This document shows positions 47,401-61,454 of a DNA stretch of 64,000 nt, piece by piece (position 1 is the first letter of the stretch; the number at the start of each line of letters is the position of its first letter). The position numbers and the translations under genes are program-made. The notes under the pieces are model-generated. The model ran no database searches. It had not been told where the DNA came from and was given only the letters and a program-made list of their open reading frames with translations. This stretch comes from Agrostemma githago (Eukaryota; Streptophyta; Magnoliopsida; Caryophyllales; Caryophyllaceae): positions 49,428,898-49,492,897 of the forward strand of contig OY288250.1 in the NCBI GenBank assembly GCA_958450325.1, in the 5' to 3' direction.

Positions 47401-47962
47401 ACCTGATGTACCACATGTCATCGGGGTTCCTAGGGTGAGACTCGAAGAGAAAACGTTCGTATATTAATGTGCGCGCATTAGTTTAATGATTCATGCATAA
47501 CCCATTTTTGCCCGGGCTGGTTTCTTGTGACCGACGTCCCACTATACCGCGGTGCATTCCTACATGGGTGCGCTAAAGACTTCGATGGTGGAACTCGTAT
47601 GGGTTTTGCGGCATGTCCTAAGACCAACTCGGCTTAGGGAGTCCGTCCTGATTTACGAGAAAGCCATCGTTGTTGGTATAGACTCGATTTTGACCGACCG
47701 AGACTTAGTGTAAAGCATACATAAGCGTCGTTATAATGCTTGTTTGACTACGTGCTACTTGGTTTCCGTGTCAATTTTCAAAAATCGTCATTTCAAAAAT
47801 GCATCTTTTCAAAATATCCAATTTCAAAAAACTCGGAATGCTGCCGGAAATTAGACTTACGATTTGACTCAAAACAAGCCTTTTTTTTAGCCGGCATGCT
47901 ATCCATTTCAATTCGAATTCTCGATCCACCATTCGATTTTCGAATTTTCAAAATTCAATTTC

Positions 47963-48107
47963 AATTTTCAAATCTTCGTGATGCCATTCACGATTTTCAA
48001 ATCCTCGAGATTCCATTCTCGATTTTCAAATCTCCGAGATGTCGTTTTCGATTTTCAAATCTTCGGGATCTCATTTTCAATTTTCAAATTTTTACATATT
48101 TATTTTC
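47963..48107 (+). repeat. 29-bp tandem repeat in the leader
   Basis: Five units of 29 bp starting at 47963, 47992, 48021, 48050 and 48079, each (G/A)ATTTTCAAAT(C/T) followed by a variable (T/C)TCGNGAT core. Found in reverse at about 32460-32612 in the gag-only element. It is not in the subfamily I leader at the same position. Confidence 0.85.
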
Positions 48108-50221
48108 GATATTCAAATTTTCAAAATTCCAAATATTCAACTTTTCAAAAAACTCGATCCACTCGGCATGCTGCCAATTTCAAAAGACGGGACCATCTCC
48201 CAATTTTTCAAAACGCGAAATTACTCGCAACCATTCTAATATTTCAAAATTCCCGGTCCTATTGGCCCACTACCAATTTCAGGACCGTTCTCTCAATTTT
48301 CAAAATTCAATCATTTTTTTTCAAAACCTTCCTTATTATAGGACCTACCGTTATCCGTGTGTCGGGTCTTTTCATAATATGTCGAAGGTCTATAGCGTCA
48401 AAACTCCGTCGATCCTACATCGCGGGTTTCTTCCCCATCCTAGTCTGCCTTATCCTAAAGGCATAACCGACCAACACGTGTCATACACTCGTAAATGGAA
48501 GGTTCATCTAAACATTCGAGTCCTAACTAGAAAGTCTCAAGTGATCTTTCCCTCCGACAGGACGGTCCCCACGACCTTTCTTAAGGGAATTTCGCCCGTC
48601 TTTCAATCACAGGGTCTATCCTTATTCAAGTCAAGTCAAGGGTCTCTAGCGTCGAAACTCTGCCGATCTTACATCGCAAGTTTCTTCCCTTACCCCGTCT
48701 GCCTTTCCTCGAGGTCGAGTCAACCTTTTACAAGGCATAGCCCTGTAGCTAAAGGTTCTTGATCCTTACATCTAAGGGTCACTCGTCCAACACTCGAGTC
48801 TTAGCAAAACCTTCAGTCTCACTCGGGGGCTACCCTTCAGCAGAGCAATCAATCACGGTTGCTCTAAGGGTCATGTCCTACACGTGGTGTCTCACGTGTG
48901 TCACTTTTGAGTCATTCGGATGCCGCACCATCTGAATCCTGTCAGAGTCTTTAGTCTCACTTAGGGGCTGTCCTCCACTCCAGCATTCGACCACAGTCAC
49001 CTTAAGGGGTACCTTACGTTCATCAAACACCGGCGTCCTTATAATGCCTTCTTCGAGTCGTACATATGCTACGAAGACTCGAGTCTCCTAAAGGTTTAGG
49101 TCGCCACGGTTGGTCCGAACACATGACGCGGTCAAACACGGCCGCCCCATTTTCGGACTCACCCTCATGCAGCTTGAGTCTCATCGTCGAGTCCAAGTCA
49201 GGGTTGTTACCTCGTGTAGGTCAACGTTCGAGTATCCCGGTCCAAGAGTCTTTGTCGACCCGTCACCCCGGGCCATGTCTAGTTTGACTCCCTCTCTTGC
49301 ATTTGCGCAAAGCCGAGTTTAGGCGAGTCGTGGCACCCGTCGTTCTCTCCAATCAAGGACCTTACCAAAACAAAAAACGACCAACCGAGTATCCGAAAGT
49401 TCGGATTCGATTCGAGTCTAAGTCTGAGTCCGAGTCTAGGATATCCTACATCCTTATTCCAAATCAGAGTCAGAGTCATTTGCATTCTGTCATCTTTTCA
49501 AAATTCAATAAAATCAGCTTTCAATATTCTATCTCTCATATATGCTTCCCTTATGTGTTTCCGAGAACATGATGAACATCATCATACACTGTGATCACAT
49601 GCACGTGACTATTATTGGCACATCTATAATGACTGCAGGAACTGAGGCCCGTGTTTTCCTTTACCTGTTCCATGTCTGGTATAGAAAGCCACATAACTAC
49701 CCCTAGTAGGAGCAGTATCGAATCCTATGACAAATCTAGGTTGTCTCCTAATTTGGGTTCAAGACGGGAGGCAAGCACATTTCCCACAATAAACACCCCT
49801 CCAATAAGACTAACCAATCCCTACATTAGGCATTTAGCCTGACCAGAAGCAAAAAAGAAGCATCGTGACTCTATAGGATTGATGCCAAAAATACCCAACT
49901 CGGGACGATGCTCCCACTAAGCCTGCTCGGAATTATGATGACAATACCGAGATCCAAATCACCATGCTTACCGTAGAGTACTCCACCACGAGTTGCACTC
50001 ACATAAACACCAACTAGGCTTACACCCTACAAAGGTTTAGCTCCACAAGCCTAATCCAACCGATGGGCCCACCCTCATATCCACCCACAACATCAAAGAA
50101 TAGCCGTGAAAAAAAAAATAATGGACAAAAAAAAAATCAAAAGTCCAAGGAAAAAAGCGAAAGGCCAAAACAAAAGAGCTGGCCATGATCAACATCCCTC
50201 GACCAGATACGGTCAATCCCT

Positions 50222-50400
50222 TGACCGGGGCACGACCAACTCAAATGAAGAATCCCGTGACCGGGGCTAAGAGGTCAACCAACATTCAAAAAATCCATGA
50301 CCGGGGCTAAGTGGTCAACCAACAAAAATTCAAAAAACCCATGACCGGGGCTAAGAGGTCAGCCAACAAATATTCAAGAACCCATGACCGTAGTGAAAAC
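50222..50400 (+). repeat. TGACCGGGGCTAAG(A/T)GGTCAACC repeat
   Basis: Units begin at about 50222, 50258, 50298, 50342 and 50384 (spacings 36-44 bp), separated by A-rich linkers. Weaker relatives lie at 29650-29840 in the gag-only element. Each unit contains GACC...GGTC, a small inverted repeat. Confidence 0.75.
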
Positions 50401-51944
50401 GGTCAAATTCAAAGTTATCCATGCCCATACCATCAAATAGGGGAGAAACAACCAAGCTGGTCAGCTAACACCACACTTAGCTTTCTCACATTACAACCCT
50501 CAAGGCCTTCCGGAGACCTAGGCTAAGAGACAGCCCAGAATTTTAAGGATTCAAGCTCCATAGGATACACCCTAACCATTAGGGCCAGACAGGGAAATCA
50601 GATCCCGCAATATCCATCCTACCCCGATCGAAGTTCGAGTCACTTTTACTCGACTTCCCCCTTTCCTACCACATTAAAATACCTTACCCTCGAAGCCTTA
50701 GCTCCACAAAATCGAGCTCTAGATTTCGAAGGATTAAAGCCACTTGCGACCTAGCTCCGCATTTCCAAAAACATTCAGACCAGTTACCAGCCCCAAACAC
50801 GGGACTCAACCTGCGGTCGGCATAGAACATGCCCAAATAGTTCACACCACCTCTGGGGGGATACCCCGAAGAACGCTCACAGTCACAGGATCAATATCCT
50901 AACTATTCTAAGCCCTTTGATCAAGACGTCATTGAGAATGCACCTAGCCTACACCATCGTTATGGCTAGTTACACATAAAGCCCTAATAAACTAGGCACC
51001 ATAATATATCTTCCAATCCACTGAACTACGGCTTGGTTTGATTTCACTACACGTGAATACGTAGGCAGCCTTTCAACAAAGGCAAAACCACCCACACCCA
51101 CAAATTCAAAAAACGCACCGTTAGTCCGGTCACAACACTGTCATGTTCTCAGCAGCTAGCTTTGTCGTCCTGGGGGCTTCTATTAGACATAAGTCCTCCA
51201 TCCACTCACATAATCCAAATGACTTTCAAAATCTAGCCTCCTTTCTATAGTGTGTCCTAGTACTCGGCACAGTCGAAGACAAGAATCCGTCAGGGACTCG
51301 AAGTGACACCCACTTTGGGAATGTACCCCAAAACCAAAAATTCAAAAGAGCACTAGGCTGCAACATTGCTAATACTAAGTCTTGTCATGCAGAAACAGTC
51401 TCATTACAGGCTACTGCAATTCCCCTATATAACATCCTTCCCATTTCGATGTTCGACCGTGTTGCCACTCGCCTAGGCTATGGATTAGCATAGCTTACGA
51501 GTCTTGTCGTCTTAAGTGGCCCACTCCTCTACCGAGTCACAGTCCAACCCCTTCAAGATTCTAAGTCGTGTCTGTCAACTCGTCCTGTCACGTCCAGAGT
51601 CGAGTCTGTCGGTATGTCTCTCTTTTCAAATCCTTGCTTTGAAATTTGCAAAACTTAGCCATTTGAGAAAATCCTTTTCGACAAGGTCAAGTTTCGGTCT
51701 ATTTAAACTGCAAATTTCTTTTCTACCCCTTTTAATTTTGAAAACCTATCTCCTAGCACGTGAGTTGCTTTCAGGACTTCGATTTCAAAATGAAGCAAAA
51801 CCCATTTTCCCCAGCGAAAGCCAGTCTATAGATGCTAACTGCATTTCCTATGTGCTATCTTGCTATATACTATGCCTGCTATTTCTACCTATGTATCTAA
51901 CATTTCAGGTACCAGCTAGTGCTTCCCAACGGAACATCAAAGGC

Positions 51945-52130
51945 GGTGTTTCTCCTGAAATGCTACATGCAAGTTGTCATGTGTCAGCATACGGGTACAC
52001 CCAAGACTTCAGAAGCAAGCCCCTGCGCAGCTACTTTACTCCCCAGCATGAGTCGGTGTCTCTCCTGGAATGCTACATCCAAGATGTGATGTGTCGGCAT
52101 ACGGGTACACCTATGATTCCAAAGGCAAGT
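51945..52130 (+). repeat. ~110-bp minisatellite, about two units
   Basis: Units marked by TCTCCTG(A/G)AATGCTACAT and GCATACGGGTACACC. Homologous to the three- to four-unit array at 27740-28140. Confidence 0.7.
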
Positions 52131-52317
52131 TCGACTCCCCACGGAGCTATCATCATCAGGACAAGTATGACCCTTTTCTTATGGCTGGCGAGCCCTTCAC
52201 GCAAGTCTAATGGACTATAAACGAGCCGACCGAAAAGCTGCCAGGTCGTAATCCTCGATTGGCCTGGTAGCTACTCTGACTTTCGCCTTGTCCAAGCCTC
52301 AGTCAGAGTAGGGGCTC

Positions 52318-53194
52318 TGTAGACACCCGCATTTTTCCTGCTAGTGTCTATAGCGGTTCCCGACAAAACACCCGATGATGATCGGACGTAAACGTGTCTT
52401 AATACGCTCGAATACGGACTCGGAATCAATAGTATCCGATGTGGGCATTTAGCGGAGTGCAAATCTCTCAAAACTGACCTCAAATTCAGGCCTAGTGGGT
52501 CATTCTGAGTCAAATAAGACTAATTTGGGCCAAAACCGACACCAAAAATAAATCCCGTCTTTTGGCGACCGGGTCAAAACCCGGTCAAACACGAACCCGG
52601 CACACAAATCAACCAAATACAATCCTCGAAACTGGCGCACAAATCAAAATTCAAAAAATCAATCAAATCAACAAGGTCAACTCCTTCCTTTTTTATCTCG
52701 ATTCACTTGATCCACTCGATCGAGTGGGTCGAGTGGAGCGCCAAAAACTGGATCAGGCCCGCTTTGAAGGGCACTCGATCGAGTGCACTAGGGCCACTCG
52801 ATCGAGTGACCCTAGGTCGTGGGGTAAAGTCTATAAATACCCCACGACCCCCTCTCATTTCACAAGATTTTTCCCATGCTAAAAACCCTACATCTTCAAC
52901 CCAAGCAACTCAACACACAACATCACATTTTACACTAGCACAACTTCAACATTCAATCATCCATTACACATACACATACAATCAAAATTCGAGATCAAAA
53001 CTCGCCAAAGAGCCGAGAGCATCCTCTCCCTAACCAAACACACCCTAACTCACCCTACATATCTCGACACTCCCGCGCACACGCCGCTACTATGAGTTCG
53101 TTTCCGAGGCCATTAAGCATGTAGGTTGAGGGTGTAATTCAAATCCCGACATCTCTTTCTCCCTTCTTCTTTTTCGTTTCTTTTATATATATTT

Positions 53195-53276
<82 letters not shown>

Positions 53277-55082
53277 TAACCGCTAACACTAACCTTTAAT
53301 TTTTTGCATACTAACTTTTTATTTATTTTTGTATACTAACATTTTATTTATGTACTCTAACCACTAACATTTATTTATTTACATTTCGTCATAATACTTA
53401 TACCGTGTATATATACATACTAGTATTAAAATCTCGGTTTCGAATACGTTTGACTATGACGATCGCCTAAAGTCCATCTAATTCCTTTACGAGTAACGAC
53501 GGAGGTGGCACCCTTTCGAGGAGCGCCGCCCCAATGTGCTCAAGGACATGATGTGATCGTGATCGGTCATAGTTGAACGTATTTGATCCCATTTCCAAGA
53601 TTAGTGCGGAACCCGTTGACACGAAAACCGACATCACATAATCCGAAAGGATTGGTTTCGATGTCGTGACGTAAAGGGATGCAATTTCGTCACTAATTCA
53701 AAATTTCTAATCTAAACGATAACGTTTTCATAAAAATACGATAACGGTGTTATAATCGCATGCATACACGATTATAGCACCGGAAGCCGAATTAAATACA
53801 AATCGTATAATATTTGTATTTAATTTGGCTAACCATCAATTTTGGACAATAAAATGAAACGAGTAGTCCCTCGTACAGGAGCTACTCGACCGAGTACGTA
53901 GGCTACTCGATCGAGTAGCACCCAAAAATCTGGACAGTAGCTACGTTAAAGACACACTCGACCGAGTCAGACCATGACTCGATCGAGTGGGTCCTGTAGC
54001 CCAGAAGACCGAGAGCTCTAATGCAACATTCGAGCCTCGTCATTCTTTTTACGACTTTTAGTCGACACGTGCATAATCAATTATGTAATTCTAATTTTCA
54101 AAACTCATGCATGTCACGACACCTAAAGCGATTTTGATCGACGGTCTCGCACTATTAATTTTATGTCGACGACTCTTTAGTCGTATCCGACACATAATTA
54201 ATTTAGACTCCATTTCTCGAGGTGATAAGTCGGGACAAGGCATCGAGGTTCGAGATCGGGTTAGCACCACGTCTAAGTCTCGAACCTCCGTCCTTTGATT
54301 AATATGCAATACAATACGTAATTAATTAAGGTTCGTCCGTCTATCTAATTCACGATCTAGTGTGCATTTATTATATACGGGTCTTTGTCGGGTCCTGTAT
54401 TTATTTATAACTCTTTTTATTTTATTCGATTATTCTATTTTATTGCTCGTTGTATTGTGAATTCCGGGTTGTATTCCGCCCGTGTAATTTGTAATTTATT
54501 TACGAGTTTTCTATTTTCGATGTTTGTCATTTATCTATTTAAATGAACATCACATGCTAAATCACTTTGACGTGAATTAAGATGCATTAAATGACGTAGT
54601 TCACATACCATTCACATGCTTAGCCCGAAAACGCTGTTTGCATATCTTTTAATTATTTTACTTGCGCGCGTACACGAACACGAACGATGTCTTACTAGAG
54701 GCCGCCATTGTGCGGGCGGGGTTGGGTGTCCTTAGTGGGCTTCCCAACACGTACCCTCACCCCTTACTCAGAACCTTGGTTTCCGGATGTCCGAAACCAT
54801 TGGCACACGAGACTCATTTTATATACGAAAGCCGGTGTAAACGGTATCGATATAACAATGCAAAGGGACGAGTCCCATAAACTCTGAAATCGAAGTGGGC
54901 TTACTTTGTGTATAGCCCATGACGACATAGAGTGGGCTCAAATGGTTCCGAATAATCACAAATTCGGTGGCGACTCCATTTTGACTTAAATTCCGAACCC
55001 GAGAACAATCTTACCACGAGATTCATTCGCCTACCCAAACCCGCGCGTGGCCGCGTCGGGGTGGACCTACGTCATGTCCACA
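52318..55082 (+). mobile_element. 3' LTR of the non-coding nested element
   Basis: 2765 bp, very similar to 44571-47378. Differences visible: a ~17-bp deletion between two palindromes near 52724, a shorter ATT tract, and scattered substitutions (about six in the first 240 bp). Ends TGTCCACA at 55082. Confidence 0.9.
53197..53276. repeat. (ATT)n microsatellite in the 3' LTR
   Basis: About 80 bp, with one AAT interruption; allelic partner of 45462-45571. Confidence 0.9.
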
Positions 55083-56711
55083 GCATACACCCTCGATATC
55101 TAGCAATTCCCGACGTAATCCCAAAGTAGCCTCGAAATACCGACGAAACCAACCCTGTCATCCGGCCGAACCCACCGTCTCACACACATAAAAAAACGCA
55201 CCAAACCGACACCTTAACTCATCCCGCATCATCTCGACGCTCCCAAGCCTAAGCCACCGTCTGACAAGCTTCATACCGAGAAAGTAAAGCATGTAGGTTG
55301 AGGGTGTAAATCAAACCCGATTCTTCTCCTTTCTTTCTCTCTCTCTCTCACGTCTTTTTCCTTCTTTTTTTTCGTCTGTCACTTTTTTTACGGGTCGTCG
55401 GTCGTTTCCTATTATTAATATGGGTCGTTCGTCGCATATTTTTATTTATTTTTAATAATCGATACTATAAAACTATTTTTCATATAACGTTCTTAAAATA
55501 CGATACCGATTCTCTAATCGAATATCGTATCTACAAGAACTAAATTAATTAATTCTTATTGATGCTAATAAAATCATTACTTTTTTTTAAAAACAAAATT
55601 CAATGATTTTAAACGCGGAAAGAATTAACATGTTTTTCGTTCAAAATTCTTTTTTTTACTTTTCGTTCAAAACAAACTTTTTTCAAAACCTTTTCTAAAA
55701 TCCTTCCGACTATTCGATACCGATTTCATAATCAAATATCGAATACGACGAATATCGAAAATATAAATCGAGTATAAATTAATTCATATTTGTACGCGAT
55801 TTATAAAAATTAACGATTTTTTCGAACAAAATTAAAAAAGAAAACCGGACAGACTGCCACGCGAGTCGCGCGCCTGTCAGGCGACCCGCGCGGCAGCCTG
55901 GTTCGCCGGGTCCTTTTTTTTCGTTTCTTCGCTTTTCTATTTTTTATTCTTTTCGAACCTTATATAAAAAGCGACTTTCGCGACATATTTCGATAAATAC
56001 TTTTTTTCGACCTTGGTCAACACACGTGTCATTAAATCTTTTCGAAAATCATGCATATTATTTATTTACTTCTTTATTCAATTTATTCAATCGTTACTAA
56101 CCCGTTTTCTCGTGTTTGTAGCAATTTATTTGTTTTTATTGTTTTATTAGACTAAAACAAACCTCACATGCTAAAATAACTTTGACGTTATTAGTTTAAC
56201 ATGCATTAAACGACTTAGCAACCCATTTATTTATTTTTCTCACATGTTTAGGAAAATAATGTTTGCATATCATTCAACCGTCGAACTAACGCGTGTACAT
56301 AAAAAACGAACGATATCTTAGTAAAGGCCGCTAAGTGCAGGCGAGGTTGGGTGTTCTTAGTGAACTTCCCAACACGTCCCCTCACCCCTTACTCAGAACC
56401 ATGGTTTCCGGATGTTCGAATACATTGGCAACAAGAGTCATTCAATACACGATATCCGATAATGTCGGTATCGGTATCGTAATGCAAAGGGACGAGCCCA
56501 ATAAACTCTGACATCGGAAATGGGCCGTATTTTTTATACGGCCCACTACGACATAGAGTGGGCTCGAATGGTTCCGAATAACCACAAAATTCGGTGGCGA
56601 CTTCTACTTCGATTTAAATTTCAGATTGACCATCTCATATGGAGATTCATTCGCCTCCCCAAACCCGCGCGTGGCCGCGTCGGGGTGGACCTATGTCATG
56701 TCCACAGACTC

Positions 56712-57500
56712 AAAAGATTTTTGGTTAATATTTAAGAGCACATGATTACTCTTATTTATAATAATGTATAAAGTTTCATCACCTTATTATAATTTTTCGA
56801 TGTGAGATTACTTTTACTTAAATTTGTAGTCTTATTAAGAAACTTTTTAAGACTTAAACCTTTTTTTGATTGATATTTAAGAACGAATGGTTAGTCTTAT
56901 TTATAATATAGAATTCATCAACTTATCATAATTTTTCGATGTGGGATAATTTATTTAAGTTTATAATCTTCCATCACCTCATCATATTTTTCAATGTGAG
57001 ATAATTTATTTAAGTTTATAGTCTTAAAAGCTCTTTTAATTAAGACTAAAAAACATACATGATTACTCTTATTTATAATATCGAATTTCATCACCATACT
57101 ATAATTTTTTTTCAATGTGGGATGATTTTAAGTTTGTAGTCTTATATATTAAAAGTTTTTTAAAGACTCAAAAGTTTTCTGGTCGATATTTAAAACCGAA
57201 CGATTACTCTTATTTATGATATAGAATTTCGTCACCCCATCATAATTTTTCGAAGTGGATAATTTAAAACTTTTTCTTGGTCGATATTTTAAAGTAAATA
57301 ATTCCTCGTATTTATAATACTTGAATAAAATTCTATCACCTCATCATATTTTTCGATGTAGGATAATTTATTTAAGTTTTATAATCTTAAGAGTTCTTTT
57401 TTCAGATTCAAAAGATTTTTATTAGATACCTAAGAACGAATGATTATTCTTATTTATAATATAGAATTTCATCACAATATTATAATATGTCAATATAGGA
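56712..57500 (-). repeat. Inverted snRNA-motif repeat units, third piece
   Basis: Continues the array cut at 20588 by the large Tat element. Plus strand shows TTTTTCGATGTG(G/A)GAT and AAGACT(C/T)AAA modules at roughly 100-150 bp steps, fading out by about 57500. Confidence 0.75.
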
Positions 57501-57819
57501 TAATCTGACAACTGTTATGTGTAATAAATTCATCACATTTTTTTCCAACAAATAACATGAAAGTTATACTCACATTTTTTTCGAACAAATAATATGAAAT
57601 TTATACTCTAATGAAAGCGTTTTCTACCACGAATCTAATATATTTCATTTTTATAATATTTTTTACGATAATCTTTTTTAAAAATGAACTTTCAAGGTTT
57701 TTACCTAAAAGTTGTAAAACATCGCATTAATGTAATGGATTAGATATATATTATAATAATTAAAAGATTCTTTAGTTGATTTTTTTTGTTGTTTATGTAT
57801 TTTCCTAATATATACACAC

Positions 57820-57857
<38 letters not shown>

Positions 57858-58821
57858 TTCACGGACTGAATAAATAACTCCCACAGACAGAATAAAGCAT
57901 CCCAAACGTGATGCCTCATTTGGTATCCACACGTGTACGGAACTGCGACGTATATGCTAGTATAAGGGTTTGTGAGACCCTCTCACAATTTCTCTCTAGA
58001 TCTCTCTTATAACTCTTTATAACAAGAATACTTCGTATATTTATTATTAGTCAATATTCTTAATTCCATATCTTGGTTCATCATATGAATCTCCTTATAT
58101 AGGAGATGAGAAACTAGAATTAGTTTATTACAATAACTCTAATTACCATAATTAGATTATTATCACAACTCTAATTAGCATAACCCAACAACACAGCTAG
58201 GTTCGTATTTCTACTGACCTGATATATTTAATATATCCATATATATTAATATATCTCGTGCACATTGTGTGTGACCCAATAGGCTCACTTAATACTACCA
58301 GAGACGTAACCTATTTACATGTCAACCCAACATCGACCTCTAGCAAGGCATATCGGATACATAGACTTAAGTGGGTTAATCCGTAGGACAGTGGACATAA
58401 CTCCTTCAGTCTCCCACTTGTACATGTCCTCTCAAGAACGGCGTTAAGTCACTTTGCTACTATTGTCTTCAATAGAGAATGAAATAAGAAGAAGTGTCAT
58501 CGTCACATATCTCAATCTTATACTCGAATCTTTGAGTTGACTTGTTAAAAGCGCAGATGTATGATATTCATCCCATCTGAGCACGGCCATGCATTTGTAC
58601 AAGTCACACTCTTCGAGTGGCGAAGAAACAATAAATTCCCTTCAATAAAGGAAGAGCAAATCTCCTCTTGTCTAACCACATGATCCATGCATGCCCAATA
58701 ACCATCCATAACCCCCTTTCATAGCTGACGAGGAATAGTATCAAAGCATACACATCACATGTACAGAATAGTCAAAGACTCAGGTCTAAAGACCATATAC
58801 AAGTTCATAACTTGCAGAGAA
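57501..58821. other. Unassigned non-coding region, possibly Copia-derived
   Basis: 57501-57960 is AT-rich with a (CATA)n run at about 57821-57850; nothing recognised. 57961-58821 has lower AT and phrases such as CCTTCAGTCTCCCACTTGTA and CACATTGTGTGTGACCCAAT, which I associate with untranslated regions of plant Copia elements. No coding domain or LTR boundary can be fixed, so the assignment is tentative. Confidence 0.3.
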
Positions 58822-61454
58822 TGTAACACCCCTGATTTTATAAATTAAATTGAATTAAAGTTATATTCGTATTTTTATTTTTATTTACGATTTAACTCGT
58901 AATTCTTAAAATTATTACAAAACGAATTTATCGTTTAATCGTTTCAAACTCCTAAAATCCTATTTGACTCAGAAACACTTCTTATATTTAAAACATATTT
59001 TCTGTTTCTATTTATTTTATACAATTAATTTAATTCTTATCGAAAACCTATTTCGACAATTTTAATTCTAAATTCTTTTTATTTATTTATATTTAAGCTC
59101 GAATTTCTATTTTCGGTTCGAAGATTATTTATATTAAGTTTCGTCAAAACATTTATTACATTTCCTTGAGAATCAATTTAATTCACTTTATCGAAGATTT
59201 TGTTTATTTTTTGGGAAATACTATTTCACCGTCTAATTTATTTCTTTAAGCTTCATTTTCGTCTCAAATATTTTATTTACTCATTTTATTTGACGGCTCG
59301 ATTAATTATTAATTTTATTGAGTCGTTTTTGATTCAACTCGTGGGTTAGTCAACTTCGTTACGGAATTTGTTTCCTAACCTGATTCATTTATCTAGTCCA
59401 TATACCATGTATATTCTACTTGTTTTACGTTCTTTCCCTTTTTTATTTTTATTTTGTTTTCCCACTTCTTATTCAATGTATTCTATTTACATTCAATCCC
59501 CTTTGTTTTTCTTTTTGTTTACCCCCACCACTTCACCATCTCTCCACTTCCGCTTATTCATTTTCTTTACCTGCTCTTCATCTCATCCGCCTCCCTCCTC
59601 CTTCATTTTTATTTTCTTCCTCCATCAGCCACTATTCTTGTCGCCGTTTCGTCGTATTCTTAGTTGTGCACGCTCCTACTGCTGCTCGAGATGCTTCTGT
59701 TACATGTCACCCTTCGCTCGGTTTCGGTTTCGGCTCAGTCATTGTTAGGTAATCCACATCTCCTTCTTGCCCTCCTTTATTTTTCGTTCTTCTTCCTCTC
59801 TGTTACTATCTTCTAGCTTTTGGTGTTGCTGCTACTTGCCCATTCTCTCCTCCTCTTCTTCTTCTTTTTCGTTTATCTTCTTCTCTTCCCTTTTTCTGTT
59901 GATTTCACGCTCCCTTCTGCTGTGTCGTTCGAATTCGATTGCTGTTGTTCTGTTCTGTTCAGTTTAGTTTCGTTCTGCTGTATTTTGTTGCTACGACTCG
60001 CTGCTTTATCGTAGTTGTTTTCTTCCTCTGTTTTTGTTCGCCTCAGTTCATATTCGTGTCGTCGCCTTGTGAATCGATATCGGTTGCTTATGTCCTGTAC
60101 GTGCTAATGATTTCGATTGATGTTGCGTTTGTGCTGCTTAGTTGTCGATCTATGTTATTGTTCTTCTTTCACCCATGTTCGTCATTCTCTTTTTCTTCAT
60201 TCTCACCTTGTGCTGCTGCTATGCTTGGTTTAGCCCGTCGTTTTGCTGCTGTTCGCGCTTTGTTACTACGTTTTGTCGGGTTTCGGGTTTCGTGGCTGTT
60301 TCGAGTTGTCGTTTTTCGTCCCTCTATCTGTCCTTTTCTTTTTGTCGTCTTTCTTCCTTATGCATCTGCTGCTGTCCGGCTTCTATTGCACGCTGTTTAG
60401 TACGGAATGCAATTTATTTGATGTCACTCTACTGCTCATGTCATTTCAATCTCGCCTTGCTACTTGCTTTTTTCCTTCTTCTTTATTTCGTTCTCCGTCC
60501 TTCTTCCTTCTGTCATTTTTGTTGCTACTGCCCTTCTCCTATCGTATTTGTCAATTCGATTAAGTTCGGTCTTCATGCTTCTATTTTTGACACATAGTTT
60601 CTCTTTCTGTCCTATGTCGTATACGTCTCATTCTTTTATTTTATCTTCTCGATTGTCGTGGTGAATCGTCGAAAGAAAGACTAGCGGTTCTACAACTTGG
60701 AGCTTAAGGACGACATTTCTTCTGATTGGAAGCCTGGGTTGATCAAGATGGACGAGTACGAGTTCGTTTCGGATGTCGACTCGAGGTAACTTTAGGACGT
60801 TACTCGATTTTATATCGTATATTTGAGTAGTAGTATGTAGTAAATATTTTAAATTCATTTTTCTAATTTTAGCTATTTATTATTTGCTAAATATTCTTTT
60901 AAATCGTGTGCTTTATAAATATTTTACAAGTTTTCGATATCGTTTTATAAATCGTTAGTAATTTAATTATTTGCGATTGTTATAATATTTTGTTGGTTAT
61001 CGTGACAATAGTAACTAAATAATATCGATTTCATATTTTTGTCATATTTCGTTAATTTATAATTTTAACTTAAAATCGTATTTTTATATTATAATCGAGG
61101 TTTGTATACTTGTTTAATAAATTAATATTCGTTTTACTATTTATACTAGTAAAAGAGAAAATAGTCGATTTTGTTTTAAATACATTTTTAGTCCAGACTA
61201 GTTTCCCTAATATTTTCTCATTTGTCTACGATTGATTATTTTTAGTAAAATCAGTATTATTTATTGATAAAATCTATTTGCTAAAACTAATTTGAAATCT
61301 TTATAAATCTCCTTTCATTTATAAAACTTGTTGACTAAGTTAATGTTAAATCAAATTTTTTTTTTTCTTAAAACATCTGTTTTCTAAAATTTATATTTTT
61401 AACTCGATTTCCTAATTATTTATAAAATACTATATTTTGACTTATTTTATTTTA
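58822..61454 (+). mobile_element. Long LTR, probable chromovirus (Tekay/Del-like), copy 3, 3' part displaced
   Basis: Starts TGTAACACCCCTGATTTTAT and aligns with 13244 onward of copy 2. It has the same pyrimidine-rich kilobase (about 59390-60640), possible donors at 59749 and 60786, and the AT-rich following region. It is interrupted at 61454 by a Helitron at ATTTTA|T; copies 1 and 2 continue there with TTTATATTTGAGTA. The remaining ~1.2 kb is not in the window. Hydrophobic open frames over the pyrimidine-rich part are artefacts. Confidence 0.7.

Larger units (their letters stand above)
47401..52317 (+). other. Non-coding interior of the nested element (subfamily IIb)
   Basis: Order: leader (47401-48800) with a 29-bp array; two purine-poor segments containing GGGGCT (near 48826 and 48965); GC-richer filler (to about 49340); acidic-repeat remnant GAGTCTAAGTCTGAGTCCGA (near 49413); a region shared with the gag-only element including CCGGGGCTAAG repeats (50222-50400); a ~110-bp minisatellite (51945-52130); and a PPT (AGAGTAGGGGCTC, ending 52317). 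A 340-codon open frame at 47740-48762 spans the leader, but it does not keep one frame in the gag-only relative and is probably fortuitous. Confidence 0.7.

Noticed and set aside
51516..52220. 234-codon plus-strand frame near the 3' end of the non-coding element
   Set aside because: Spans the ~110-bp minisatellite, low-complexity matches only, and the reversed homologue at 27600-28455 is split over several frames.
57961..58821. Possible host gene or RNA gene
   Set aside because: No coding frame or RNA fold signal seen; phrases look like Copia untranslated sequence, but no boundary can be set.
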